Below, piece after piece: positions 7,666 to 14,939 of a DNA stretch of 57,575 nt. How positions within the stretch are numbered: the first letter of the stretch is position 1; each line of letters begins with the position of its first letter. The stretch is taken from positions 1 through 57,575 of the forward strand of contig QFQU01000023.1 of assembly GCA_003248965.1 (NCBI GenBank). Direction: 5' to 3'. Position numbers and translations under genes: made by a program. Below the pieces are notes generated by a model that was not told the origin of the DNA, ran no database searches, and saw nothing but the letters and a program-made list of their open reading frames with translations. The DNA is from Brevundimonas sp. (GTDB lineage Bacteria > Pseudomonadota > Alphaproteobacteria > Caulobacterales > Caulobacteraceae).

Positions 7666-8514
7666 TCAGCCCCCGCGTTGGGGCAGCAGTCGTCGACGTT
7701 GCCGCGCCACGGCCAGCGGCGTGCCGTCGACGCCCCAGGCCGTCGCCTCGTCCACCGTCCAGCCCAGGCCCAGGTCCAGCATGCTGAACTCGAAGAAGGC
7801 CCAGCCGTCGGGCGCGTTCTGGGGCGTCGGGTCGGCCAGAACGTCGATGCGAAAGTCCACGGTGGTCATGGCGACGGGCGTGGGGCTGAGCGTCCAGGCC
7901 GGTGGGTAAAGCGCGTCCAGCAGATAGCACAGCGTCGTTTCGTCCAGCGGACGACCGTTCGACATGCGTATCCAGGTGCGTTCGACCGCCGGCCTGCCTG
8001 CATTGCCGCCCAGGATATTGGGGCCGCCGTCGAAGCGATATTCGACGTGTCGCGCGAAGTGCGGGGCCATAGGCCCGCCGATGGTGGCGGCTGGGTCAAG
8101 GCTGTTCAGCGGGGGCGGCGGCCGACGCAGCGGCGACAGCGACGAGGTCTGGCCGTCGCGCCCATAGGTGCCCGTGGCGTGATGAGTCAGGCGACCGTCC
8201 TGATCGGCCTCGACGGCCGCATAGAGGACATTGCGGCCCCCGCGCAGCAGCCGCGGGCGAAAGGCCAAGGGCGCGTCAAAGGCGGCGGCGGCCAGATACT
8301 GCACCGACAAGGTTCTTAACGGCGTCTCCAGCCCCAGCCCGCGCCGCATGGAGCGCGCACACAGCGCCGCCAGCAGGCCGCCGAAGGGAAAGCCCTTTTC
8401 CGGGGGCAGTCCGGCGGGACCGTTCGAGAAACATCCCGGAACCACGGTCGACAGCGCGCCGTCCTCCGTCGCGCCAAAGGCCAGAACGTCGTCCAGGGAA
8501 ACCAGCGGGGTCAT
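7666..8514 (-). CDS. TesB-like acyl-CoA thioesterase (double hotdog)
   Basis: The 282-residue product has the size and motifs of the thioesterase family with two fused hotdog folds. Residues 40-60 (GFPFGGLLAALCARSM) match the first hotdog helix, and a second half with TTVDFRIDVL near residue 220 matches the second. It should hydrolyse acyl-CoA; chain length is not evident. It is divergent from an HxlR-family regulator with 188 bp between the starts, and that gap holds a perfect inverted repeat. Control of this gene by the regulator is a reasonable inference. Confidence 0.82.
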   Translation of the reverse strand: MTPLVSLDDVLAFGATEDGALSTVVPGCFSNGPAGLPPEKGFPFGGLLAALCARSMRRGLGLETPLRTLSVQYLAAAAFDAPLAFRPRLLRGGRNVLYAAVEADQDGRLTHHATGTYGRDGQTSSLSPLRRPPPPLNSLDPAATIGGPMAPHFARHVEYRFDGGPNILGGNAGRPAVERTWIRMSNGRPLDETTLCYLLDALYPPAWTLSPTPVAMTTVDFRIDVLADPTPQNAPDGWAFFEFSMLDLGLGWTVDEATAWGVDGTPLAVARQRRRLLPQRGG

Positions 8515-8623
8515 GAGCGCGATCCTGCGTCAGGCGACAAGGGGACGGAAGGCCCGATGCCAGGAATCGGCCTTCCGCCAGTCAAGGAACAAGGACGACG
8601 CGCCGGGGAGAGCGGCTTGTCCG

Positions 8624-8674
8624 TTGCCAAACAAGACTGACCGACTGCGTTCCGATTGGCAACCCTCTTGCCAA
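8624..8674. promoter_or_regulatory. Candidate HxlR operator: TTGGCAA-N5-TTGCCAA plus a half-site
   Basis: Positions 8656-8662 and 8668-8674 form a perfect 7-bp inverted repeat around CCCTC. A further TTGCCAA lies at 8624-8630. The site is in the divergent gap between the thioesterase and HxlR genes, 29 bp from the regulator start. HxlR proteins are dimeric winged-helix regulators that often bind their own divergent promoter, so this is the natural operator candidate. Confidence 0.6.
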
Positions 8675-8702
8675 CAGGCTGACGCGGGGTCACTTTCCAT
8701 TT

Positions 8703-9191
8703 ATGGGACGCACCGCCGACTACAGCCGCCAAAGCTGCTCCATCGCCGCCACGCTGGAGGTGATCGGCGATCCATGGACGCTTCTGGTCATCCGTGACGC
8801 CTTCAACGGGGTGACGCGGTTCGAACAGTGGCAGGACAATCTGGGCGTGGCCCGCAACGTTCTGGCCGCCCGCCTGAAAAGCCTGGTGCAGCACGGAGTG
8901 CTGGAGCCGCGTCCCTATTCCGAACGACCACCGCGCAACGAATATGTGCTGACGGCCAAGGGCAAGGATCTGTACGGCGTCCTGGTGACGCTGCACGGCT
9001 GGGGCGCCAAACACGTCTATGGCGACGCGGACAGCGGCATCGACATGGTCCACAAGACCTGCGGACAGACCCTGACGCCGCGCATCGCCTGCGGCTGCTG
9101 CGGCGAGATCGTGAAGCCGCGCGACATCCTTCTGGTCCGCTCCGAAAATCGACCGACCGTCGGGGATGTGATGCCAAAGGAAGCGGCTTAG
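8703..9191 (+). CDS. HxlR-family transcriptional regulator
   Basis: The 162-residue product has the HxlR winged helix: a conserved N-terminal Cys (C12, SCSIAATLEVIGDPWTLLVIRD), the recognition region LGVARNVLAARLKSLV and the wing PRNEYVLTAKG. Some members sense oxidants or aldehydes through that Cys. A C-terminal extension adds the cysteines CGQTLTPRIACGCCGE, which could bind metal or form a disulfide. No strong ribosome-binding site precedes the ATG. It is divergent from the TesB-like thioesterase, its likely target. Confidence 0.88.
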   Translation: MGRTADYSRQSCSIAATLEVIGDPWTLLVIRDAFNGVTRFEQWQDNLGVARNVLAARLKSLVQHGVLEPRPYSERPPRNEYVLTAKGKDLYGVLVTLHGWGAKHVYGDADSGIDMVHKTCGQTLTPRIACGCCGEIVKPRDILLVRSENRPTVGDVMPKEAA

Positions 9192-9208
9192 CCAATGACC
9201 GAGGCGGC

Positions 9209-9478
9209 GTGAGCAAACTGTTCGCCAAATCGCTGATTGGAACAGTCGTCGCCGTGGCGGCCCTTTCTGGAGCGTGGGCGTACAAGCGTGAGGACCAGTG
9301 CAGACGCTTGCTGGCTTCTCTCGACCCTCAAAGCGACGTCGAGGTGCGCAGGACCAGCGCCGGAGTCTGTTATTCGTGCCGCCTCGACGGCCCTCTCTAT
9401 GACCTCACGTATCCCTACTGCGCGAAGGCAGACCGCATCTACCAAGAAGGGCGCGAGACGCAACCCGCAGGCCGATAG
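9209..9478 (+). CDS. Small single-span or secreted protein, unknown
   Basis: The 89-residue product starts at a GTG preceded by GAGG at a suitable distance, 17 bp after the HxlR gene. It has an N-terminal hydrophobic segment (LIGTVVAVAALSGAWAY), which may be a signal anchor. A polar part follows with four cysteines (QCRRL, VCYSCRLD, YPYCAK) that could form disulfides outside the cytoplasm. I do not recognise it. The call rests on the start site, the plausible composition and the lack of a better frame. Confidence 0.5.
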   Translation: MSKLFAKSLIGTVVAVAALSGAWAYKREDQCRRLLASLDPQSDVEVRRTSAGVCYSCRLDGPLYDLTYPYCAKADRIYQEGRETQPAGR

Positions 9479-9485
9479 TGCCTTG

Positions 9486-9506
9486 TGCTGCCGCTTTCTG
9501 GCAGCA
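9486..9506. promoter_or_regulatory. Perfect palindrome TGCTGCC-N7-GGCAGCA before the YafY gene
   Basis: The 7-bp arms at 9486-9492 and 9500-9506 are exact reverse complements, ending 19 bp before the GTG of the WYL regulator. A second GGCAGCAG occurs at 10236-10243, after that gene and before the VOC gene. This is consistent with one regulator controlling both promoters. Confidence 0.55.
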
Positions 9507-9525
9507 GGTCTGATAGGATCCGGGC

Positions 9526-10227
9526 GTGTCCCGGTCCGAGCGCCTTTTCGATCTGTTGAATGTCCTGCGGCGGCATCGCCGGCCGGTCAGCGGCAAGGTG
9601 CTGGCCCAAGAGATGGGCATCAGCCTGCGCACCCTCTATCGCGACATCGCCAGCCTGCAGGCGCAGGGCGCGACCATCGAGGGCGAGCCGGGTATCGGCT
9701 ATGTGCTGCGGCCAGGGTTTCTGTTGCCGCCCTTGATGTTTCCGCCGGAAGAGATCGAGGCCCTGGTCCTGGGGTCGCGCTGGGTGGTGGAGCGGGCGGA
9801 CGGACGGCTGCGGGACGCGGCGTTGAGCGCCCTGGCCCGGATCGGCGCAGTCCTGCCGCCGGATTTGCGCGACGAGATGGACAGTTCGGCCCTGTTCGTT
9901 GCGCCGGGCGCGCCCGCGCCGCTGGACACCGTCGATCCGGCCCTGTTGCGCAAGGCCATCCGCACCGAGACGCGGCTGACCCTGTACTATAACGACGAGG
10001 CGGGCGTGGCGTCGCAGCGTGTGGTCTGGCCCTTCGCCCTGGCCTTTTTCGACCGGGTGCGGCTGGTGCTGGCTTGGTGCGAACTACGCCAGGATTTCCG
10101 CAGTTTCCGCACAGACCGCATCTCGGCCGTCGAACTGGGCCAGGGCCGGTATCCGCGCCGGCGGCAAGCGCTGATGAAAGCTTGGCGGGAGCAGGAGGCG
10201 CTGAGGCGCGGATCGGAATCCTGCTGA
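9526..10227 (+). CDS. YafY-type HTH/WYL-domain transcriptional regulator
   Basis: The 233-residue product has an N-terminal helix-turn-helix (residues 1-60, with SGKVLAQEMGISLRTLYRDIASLQ) and a C-terminal WYL-type ligand domain ending in the usual FRTDRISAVE segment. WYL proteins often repress or activate neighbouring genes in response to a small ligand or nucleic acid. The start is the GTG at 9526. A perfect palindrome sits just upstream, and a matching half-site lies between this gene and the VOC gene, which is probably its target. The linkage to small VOC proteins is common in this family. Confidence 0.87.
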   Translation: MSRSERLFDLLNVLRRHRRPVSGKVLAQEMGISLRTLYRDIASLQAQGATIEGEPGIGYVLRPGFLLPPLMFPPEEIEALVLGSRWVVERADGRLRDAALSALARIGAVLPPDLRDEMDSSALFVAPGAPAPLDTVDPALLRKAIRTETRLTLYYNDEAGVASQRVVWPFALAFFDRVRLVLAWCELRQDFRSFRTDRISAVELGQGRYPRRRQALMKAWREQEALRRGSESC

Positions 10228-10243
10228 CGGAAGTTGGCAGCAG
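10222..10243. promoter_or_regulatory. Second site CTGCTG-N10-CAGCAG at the YafY/VOC junction
   Basis: The arms begin in the last codons of the regulator gene and end 43 bp before the VOC start. The right arm, TGGCAGCAG, repeats the sequence in the palindrome at 9486-9506. The spacing between arms differs from that site, so only the half-site is truly shared. Confidence 0.4.
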
Positions 10244-10285
10244 CGCGGTCTAGCTTTGTTCCTGTCGCAAGGACAGGAGGGCGCG

Positions 10286-10636
10286 ATGGATCAAGGTCAG
10301 GACATTCTGTTGGACGTGGCGGACCCGGAGGTCAGCGCGCGCTTTTACGGTCGGCTGTTGCAGGGGCGCGCTGTGCTGGTCGGGCCGGATCGGGCCACGC
10401 TGGTCCTGGCGTCAGGGCGTCGGCTGAACCTGTGGCGGCGGAGCGCGGAAGCCACGGAGCCCGCCAGGGCCGTGGGGTTTGCCGTGGACCGCGCCTCGGA
10501 CGTCGACGACCTTCATGTCGACTGGTGGGACGGCGGGGCGCGCATCCTGACGCCGCCGTGCGATCTGCCGCACGGGCGGGGCTTCGTGGCCAGCGACCCG
10601 GACGGGCATCGCCTTTGCGTCTTCGCGGCGGCGTGA
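10286..10636 (+). CDS. VOC-superfamily (glyoxalase/bleomycin-resistance-like) protein
   Basis: The 116-residue product has the short beta-alpha-beta-beta-beta outline of a single VOC unit: DVADPEVSARFYGRLL near the N-terminus and FVASDPDGHRLCVF at the C-terminus, where a metal-binding residue often lies. Substrate and metal binding are uncertain because the usual His/Glu ligands are not obvious. I chose the ATG at 10286, eight bases after AGGAGG; the frame upstream to 10256 lacks a ribosome-binding site. It is probably regulated by the adjacent YafY protein. Confidence 0.8.
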   Translation: MDQGQDILLDVADPEVSARFYGRLLQGRAVLVGPDRATLVLASGRRLNLWRRSAEATEPARAVGFAVDRASDVDDLHVDWWDGGARILTPPCDLPHGRGFVASDPDGHRLCVFAAA

Positions 10637-10640
10637 CGCG

Positions 10641-11852
10641 CTAAACGGCGACGGCGGTGGTGTCTGCGATGAAGCCGCCGCCCAGCACGCGGTCGGGATC
10701 GACCGGGTCGTAGAGGACGCAGGCCTGACCGGGCGCGACGCCTTCCTCGCCTTGGTCGAAAACGACCGAGACGATGTCGTCGACGATCGCCAGACGGGCG
10801 GGCGACGGCTGGCGAGTCGAACGCACGCGCGCCAGGACCGGCGCGCCGTCGCGGGCGGCCTCTTCCATGCTGGCCTGGTCGCCCAACCAATTGGTTTCTT
10901 CCAGCGTCAGGCGCCTAGTCAGCAGAGCCTCGCGCGGGCCGACGAGGACGCGGCGGGTCTCTGGCTCCAGCTTGACGACGAACAGGGGCTCGCCCACCGC
11001 CACGTTCAGGCCACGGCGTTGGCCGATGGTGTAGTCGGTGATGCCGGCGTGGGCGCCCAGCACCCGGCCGTCCATATGGACGATCTCGCCGGCCTCGCGG
11101 CCCTGGGGGCGCAGCCGGTCGATCAGGGTGCGATAGTCGCCGGACGGCACGAAACAGATGTCCTGGCTGTCCGGCTTGGCGGCGATCTTCAGGCCCAGCT
11201 CGGCCGCGACGCCGCGCACCTGGGGCTTCTCCAGATCGGCTAGCGGGAAGCGCAGATAGTCGAGCTGATCCTGCGTCGTGGCGAACAGGAAGTAGGACTG
11301 GTCGCGCGAATGATCGACGGCCTTGCGCATCTGCGAGCGGTTGCCGAGCGCGGCGCGCCGGACATAGTGACCCGTCGCCATGGCCTCGGCGCCCAGGTCG
11401 CGGGCGACGTCCAGCAGGTCGCGGAACTTGACCGTCTGATTGCAGCGGATGCAGGGGACCGGCGTCTGGCCCTTCAGATAGGAGTCGGCGAACTGGTCGA
11501 TCACCGCGTCCTTGAACCGGCTTTCATAATCCAGGACATAATGAGGGATGCCGATCATGTCGGCGGCCAGCCGCGCGTCGTGGATGTCCTGGCCCGCGCA
11601 GCAGGCGCCCTTCTTCTTCAGCGCCGCCCCGTGGTCGTAGAGTTGAAGGGTCACGCCGACGACGTCGTAGCCGGCCTTGTGCAGCAGGGCCGCGACGACG
11701 GTGGAATCCACTCCGCCGGACATGGCCGCGACCACGCGCGCGCCGACCGGCAGGCCGACGGCCGTCCGCGCGCTCTCGATCGCCGCATCCATGTCGGTGC
11801 GGCGAATGTCGGGAACGGGGCAGATGTCTTCGACCAGGGTCATCGCCGCCAT
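10641..11852 (-). CDS. mnmA: tRNA-specific 2-thiouridylase MnmA
   Basis: MnmA thiolates U34 of Lys, Glu and Gln tRNAs, using sulfur relayed from a cysteine desulfurase. The 403-residue product has the PP-loop SGGVDS (residues 45-50) and the two catalytic cysteines C137 (PCIRCN) and C233 (QDICFVPSGDY). A C-terminal beta-barrel domain follows with GQRRGL. The start could be 11852 or the ATG at 11843; the difference is three residues. It lies downstream of sciP on the same strand but behind a terminator, so it is probably a separate transcript. Confidence 0.94.
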   Translation of the reverse strand: MAAMTLVEDICPVPDIRRTDMDAAIESARTAVGLPVGARVVAAMSGGVDSTVVAALLHKAGYDVVGVTLQLYDHGAALKKKGACCAGQDIHDARLAADMIGIPHYVLDYESRFKDAVIDQFADSYLKGQTPVPCIRCNQTVKFRDLLDVARDLGAEAMATGHYVRRAALGNRSQMRKAVDHSRDQSYFLFATTQDQLDYLRFPLADLEKPQVRGVAAELGLKIAAKPDSQDICFVPSGDYRTLIDRLRPQGREAGEIVHMDGRVLGAHAGITDYTIGQRRGLNVAVGEPLFVVKLEPETRRVLVGPREALLTRRLTLEETNWLGDQASMEEAARDGAPVLARVRSTRQPSPARLAIVDDIVSVVFDQGEEGVAPGQACVLYDPVDPDRVLGGGFIADTTAVAV

Positions 11853-11890
11853 TTAGGCTCGAACCGGCGCGATTTCGAGGCCCGCAAACG

Positions 11891-11923
11891 AAAAGGGCCG
11901 CACCCGTCGCCGGATGCGGCCCT
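11891..11923 (-). terminator. Rho-independent terminator of sciP
   Basis: An 8-bp GC-rich stem (GGGCCGCA at 11895-11902 with its complement at 11915-11922) has a 12-base loop. Read on the minus strand, it is followed by TTTT, 22 bp beyond the sciP stop. Confidence 0.8.
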
Positions 11924-11944
11924 CAAGGTCTTCGGGGCAACCCT

Positions 11945-12229
11945 TCAGGAGCGGTAGCTCTGGATCCGCGTCGTGCGCAGCCCCTGCATGCCCCATTTGT
12001 CGATCGCCTTTTGCCAGGCGAGGAATTCTTCCGCCGTCAGCCGATACTTGGCCAGGGCGTCGTCCAGGCTGAGCAGACCGCCACGAACGGCGGCGACAAC
12101 CTCGGCCTTGCGGCGGATCACCCAGCGGTCCGTGTTGGACGGCGGGAGATCGTTCAGGGTCAGGGGCGTGCCCGTCGGTCCGACCACGTATTGTTCGCCT
12201 TTGCTGTTCAGGCGCCGCTCTTGCAACAT
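11945..12229 (-). CDS. sciP: SciP, small CtrA-inhibitory protein (DUF1153)
   Basis: The 94-residue product is a close match in length and outline to DUF1153. It has a short N-terminal part, YVVGPTGTPLTLNDLPP, then a helix-turn-helix region (DRWVIRRKAEVVAAVRGGLLSLDDALAKYRLTAEEFLAWQ). In Caulobacter crescentus SciP binds CtrA and blocks transcription of CtrA-activated genes in swarmer cells, and its gene sits by flgE as here. The role is taken from that known case. GAGAGG precedes the ATG. The leader contains a CtrA-box-like sequence at 12284-12298, in line with the known activation of sciP by CtrA. A terminator follows. Confidence 0.92.
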   Translation of the reverse strand: MLQERRLNSKGEQYVVGPTGTPLTLNDLPPSNTDRWVIRRKAEVVAAVRGGLLSLDDALAKYRLTAEEFLAWQKAIDKWGMQGLRTTRIQSYRS

Positions 12230-12283
12230 GGGCTTAGACCTCTCTCACCAACACCGTACTGAGGCGAATGTAGGCGAGCCCGG

Positions 12284-12298
12284 CTAAGGGCCGTTTAA
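12284..12298. promoter_or_regulatory. CtrA box-like site upstream of sciP
   Basis: CTAA-N7-TTAA, one mismatch from the CtrA consensus TTAA-N7-TTAA, lies 55 bp upstream of the sciP ATG. CtrA control of sciP is established in C. crescentus; its use here is inferred. Confidence 0.65.
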
Positions 12299-12308
12299 GC
12301 GTCGTGGT

Positions 12309-12335
12309 GAAGGAACGGATAAAATCCGTCCCTTC
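12309..12335. terminator. Possible weak terminator or stem-loop after flgE
   Basis: The arms GAAGG-A-ACGGAT and ATCCGT-C-CCTTC pair around a three-base loop with one mismatch. It lies 67 bp past the flgE stop on the minus strand. There is no T-run, so it may only be an RNA 3'-end structure or a stop for read-through into sciP. Confidence 0.35.
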
Positions 12336-12401
12336 CCGAATGACTCTGTAAACCTTGCTTGCGCGACGATTCATTGAAGCTAACGACTGCCTAATCACCG
12401 A

Positions 12402-14156
12402 TCAGCGTTTGATGTTGATCAGTTCGGCCAGCATTTCATCGGCCGTGGTGATGATCTTGGACGAGGCGGAATAGGCGCGCTGCGTCGTGATCAGGCCGGT
12501 GAATTCGGCCGACAGGTCGACCGTGGAGTTCTCCAGCTGCTGCGCCGCGATGGAGCCGGCGCCGCCGGTGCCCGCCGCCTTCAGGTTGAAGGTTCCGGAC
12601 TGCAGGCTGACGGCGTAGGCGTTGCCGGACACTTCGCGCAGGCTGTCGGGGCTGGGGAAGGTGGCGACCGCGACCTGGGCGATGCGGCGCATGACGCCGT
12701 TGTCGAAGATGGCGGTGACGAAGCCGCTCTCGTCGATGGTGATTTCGCTCAGATTGCCGAAGGCCGTGCCGTTCGTGACCGTCGACTGCACGACCGAGGC
12801 GGTGTTCAGCTGGCTGAGGCCGCCTGCCGAGGTGTTCAGGTCCAGCGTCACCGACTGGGCGGCGATGCCCAGACCTTCGGCCCAGGCGACCTGGCCGGGC
12901 GCCATCGTCAGATTGTTCGGGTCGGACTTGCCGAACTCCAGAGTGGCCTGGGTCGGGTCGTCGAACAGGCCCGTGCCCGCCGGCCAGTTGCGCATGGTCT
13001 CCACGTCGAGGCGGCCCGACGGGGTGAAGGCGATCTTGCCGGTCTTGATCTGCCCGTTCGTATAGGGCGTGCCGGCGACGACGTCGTCGGCGGGCACGGA
13101 GATGATTTCGGCGTTCCAGATGTTCGGCTCGTCGCTCTTGAGGAAGCGGATTTCCAGATTGCGCTGGCCGCCCTTGGAGTCCGAGACCGGGATGTTCATC
13201 TTGAAGTCGGGCTTCACGCCGACCGGGTTGTCGGCGTCGGCGTTGTACATGGCCATCGAGTTGACCGTCGGGTCGTACTTGGACTTGGCCGTGACGCTGG
13301 TCCCCAGGCCGATATCGGCCAGGTTCAGGGTGTAGGGCGTGCCGCTGGCCGGGGTGAACAGCATCTGGGTGGGCGGCGGGCCGCCCACAGGCGCGGCCGT
13401 GCCGGAGTTCTGTCCAGTGACGGTCAGGCCGGTCAGGGCGCCGGTCGTCGGATCGAAGGTCGCGCTTGCGTTGATCTTCTGCGAGCCCGACTTGATGACC
13501 ACGTCATAGGCGTCGGCGCCGGTGCGGGTGTAGCGCACGGTGACGTCGTGAGACGCCGCTGCGGTGTCCGATACGCCCTTATAGGCCTGGGCGCTGGCGG
13601 CCGAGCTGGCTTCCTGGGTCGAACGCAGGTTGGCGTTGATCTGTACGCGGGTGGTCGGCTCGGCCGTGCCGCCCACCGAACCGATGTTCACCGAGCGCAG
13701 GCGCGACAGGTCAGACGGGTCGATGGAGATGTCGCCGTTGGAATCGACGGGCCAGCCTTGCAGATAGAGGCCCGCGCTGTTCTTCAGATAGCCCTGCTTG
13801 TCCACGGTGAAGGCGCCCGCGCGGGTGAACAGGCGCGTGTCGGTGGAGGCCACGCCCTCGGCCTTGTCCGTCACGACGAAGAATCCCTGGCCGGCGATGG
13901 CCAGGTCCGTGCTGGAGGTCGTGCGCTGAAGCTGACCTTCCTGGCTGATGTAGGACCGGTTGTTGGTGGTGACGCCGCCGGCGGAATAGCTGCCGCCGGA
14001 CGAGGTCTGGCTGTTGACCAGAGTCTGGAATTCGGCGGCCGTGCGCTTGTAGCCGACGGTGTTCACATTGGCGATGTTCTGCGAGATCGCCGCCAGGGCG
14101 GCGGAGTTGGCGGCGAGGCCGGACACACCGGCCAGCATGGCGCTGTTGAGGCTCAT
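12402..14156 (-). CDS. flgE: Flagellar hook protein FlgE
   Basis: FlgE polymerises into the flagellar hook. The 584-residue product starts with the axial-protein motif (SLNSAMLAGVSGLAANSAAL, then NIANVNTVGYK). It contains LAIAGQGFFVV near residue 90 and ends with the matching C-terminal helix (TTQRAYSASSKIITTADEMLAELINIKR). The length is close to that of Caulobacter FlgE and well above that of enteric FlgE, owing to a larger central exposed region. AAGGAGC precedes the ATG. It is the last gene of fliK-flgD-flgE, read from the sigma-54-like promoter at 16.7 kb, with no terminator seen between the genes. Confidence 0.96.
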   Translation of the reverse strand: MSLNSAMLAGVSGLAANSAALAAISQNIANVNTVGYKRTAAEFQTLVNSQTSSGGSYSAGGVTTNNRSYISQEGQLQRTTSSTDLAIAGQGFFVVTDKAEGVASTDTRLFTRAGAFTVDKQGYLKNSAGLYLQGWPVDSNGDISIDPSDLSRLRSVNIGSVGGTAEPTTRVQINANLRSTQEASSAASAQAYKGVSDTAAASHDVTVRYTRTGADAYDVVIKSGSQKINASATFDPTTGALTGLTVTGQNSGTAAPVGGPPPTQMLFTPASGTPYTLNLADIGLGTSVTAKSKYDPTVNSMAMYNADADNPVGVKPDFKMNIPVSDSKGGQRNLEIRFLKSDEPNIWNAEIISVPADDVVAGTPYTNGQIKTGKIAFTPSGRLDVETMRNWPAGTGLFDDPTQATLEFGKSDPNNLTMAPGQVAWAEGLGIAAQSVTLDLNTSAGGLSQLNTASVVQSTVTNGTAFGNLSEITIDESGFVTAIFDNGVMRRIAQVAVATFPSPDSLREVSGNAYAVSLQSGTFNLKAAGTGGAGSIAAQQLENSTVDLSAEFTGLITTQRAYSASSKIITTADEMLAELINIKR

Positions 14157-14206
14157 GAAAGTCGCTCCTTAAGCGAAGACGGTCATCGGGAAGGCGGCGG
14201 AGCGCA

Positions 14207-14935
14207 TCATGCGGCCGCCTCCTCGGTCGGGACGTTCGGATTCTCCGTATCGTCTGAGTTGCTTGCCTTCGCGGTGATCTCGTTCAGCGAGATCACGGTC
14301 GAAAGCGGAAGTATGGAGTCGCCGATCACCAAATACGGCTCGCCGTTGTACATTTCGACGCCGGTGACGCGGCCCTGGATCAGGGTCTGGGCGCCGACCT
14401 TGGCGCCGGCCGCATCGGTGGCGGCGACCTTCAGCGTATAGACCCCGCCGTCGTCGGCGATGTCGCCGCCGCCCTTCAGCTGGCCGTTCCAGGTGAAGGA
14501 ATGCAGGCCCGAGGTCTTGTCCGGCGCAGGGCCTTCCCAGACAACCGTGCCCTTGCTGTCGAGCACCTGCAGGGTGACGTTCTCGGCGTTCGACGCCAGT
14601 TCGTAGGACCAGGTCGCCTTGCCGCCCTCCAGCTGGGTCGCGGTCCAGGCGGCGGTGACGTTCTTGCCGATGTAGTTCGCCGCATTGTCCAGACCGCCCG
14701 CCGACTGGGCCTTCAGCAGGCTGGTCAGAAGGTCGTTGGTCAGCAACTGCTGCTCCACGCCTGCCATCTGGGTCAGCTGGGCCGTGAACTCGTTGGAGTC
14801 GAGCGGCGACAGGGGGTCCTGGTTCTTCATCTGCGTGGTCAGCAGTGTCAGGAAGGTCTCGAAGTTCGAGGCCAGCATCGTGCTGCCGCTGTTGATGCGG
14901 GTCGAGGCGTTGTCGGAGGTTACGGCGGCGACCAT
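14207..14935 (-). CDS. flgD: Flagellar hook cap / assembly protein FlgD
   Basis: FlgD caps the growing hook and is discarded on completion. The 242-residue product carries the N-terminal FlgD signature (FLTLLTTQMKNQDPLSPLDSNEFTAQLTQ). A beta-rich FlgD-Ig region follows (VTLQVLDSKGTVVW, SFTWNGQ), then a final GRVTGVEMYNGEPYLVIG tudor-like segment. An acidic, threonine/alanine-rich tail ends the protein. It lies four bases after fliK and 50 bp before flgE on the same strand, so the three are one operon. Confidence 0.94.
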   Translation of the reverse strand: MVAAVTSDNASTRINSGSTMLASNFETFLTLLTTQMKNQDPLSPLDSNEFTAQLTQMAGVEQQLLTNDLLTSLLKAQSAGGLDNAANYIGKNVTAAWTATQLEGGKATWSYELASNAENVTLQVLDSKGTVVWEGPAPDKTSGLHSFTWNGQLKGGGDIADDGGVYTLKVAATDAAGAKVGAQTLIQGRVTGVEMYNGEPYLVIGDSILPLSTVISLNEITAKASNSDDTENPNVPTEEAAA

Positions 14936-14939
14936 GGGG

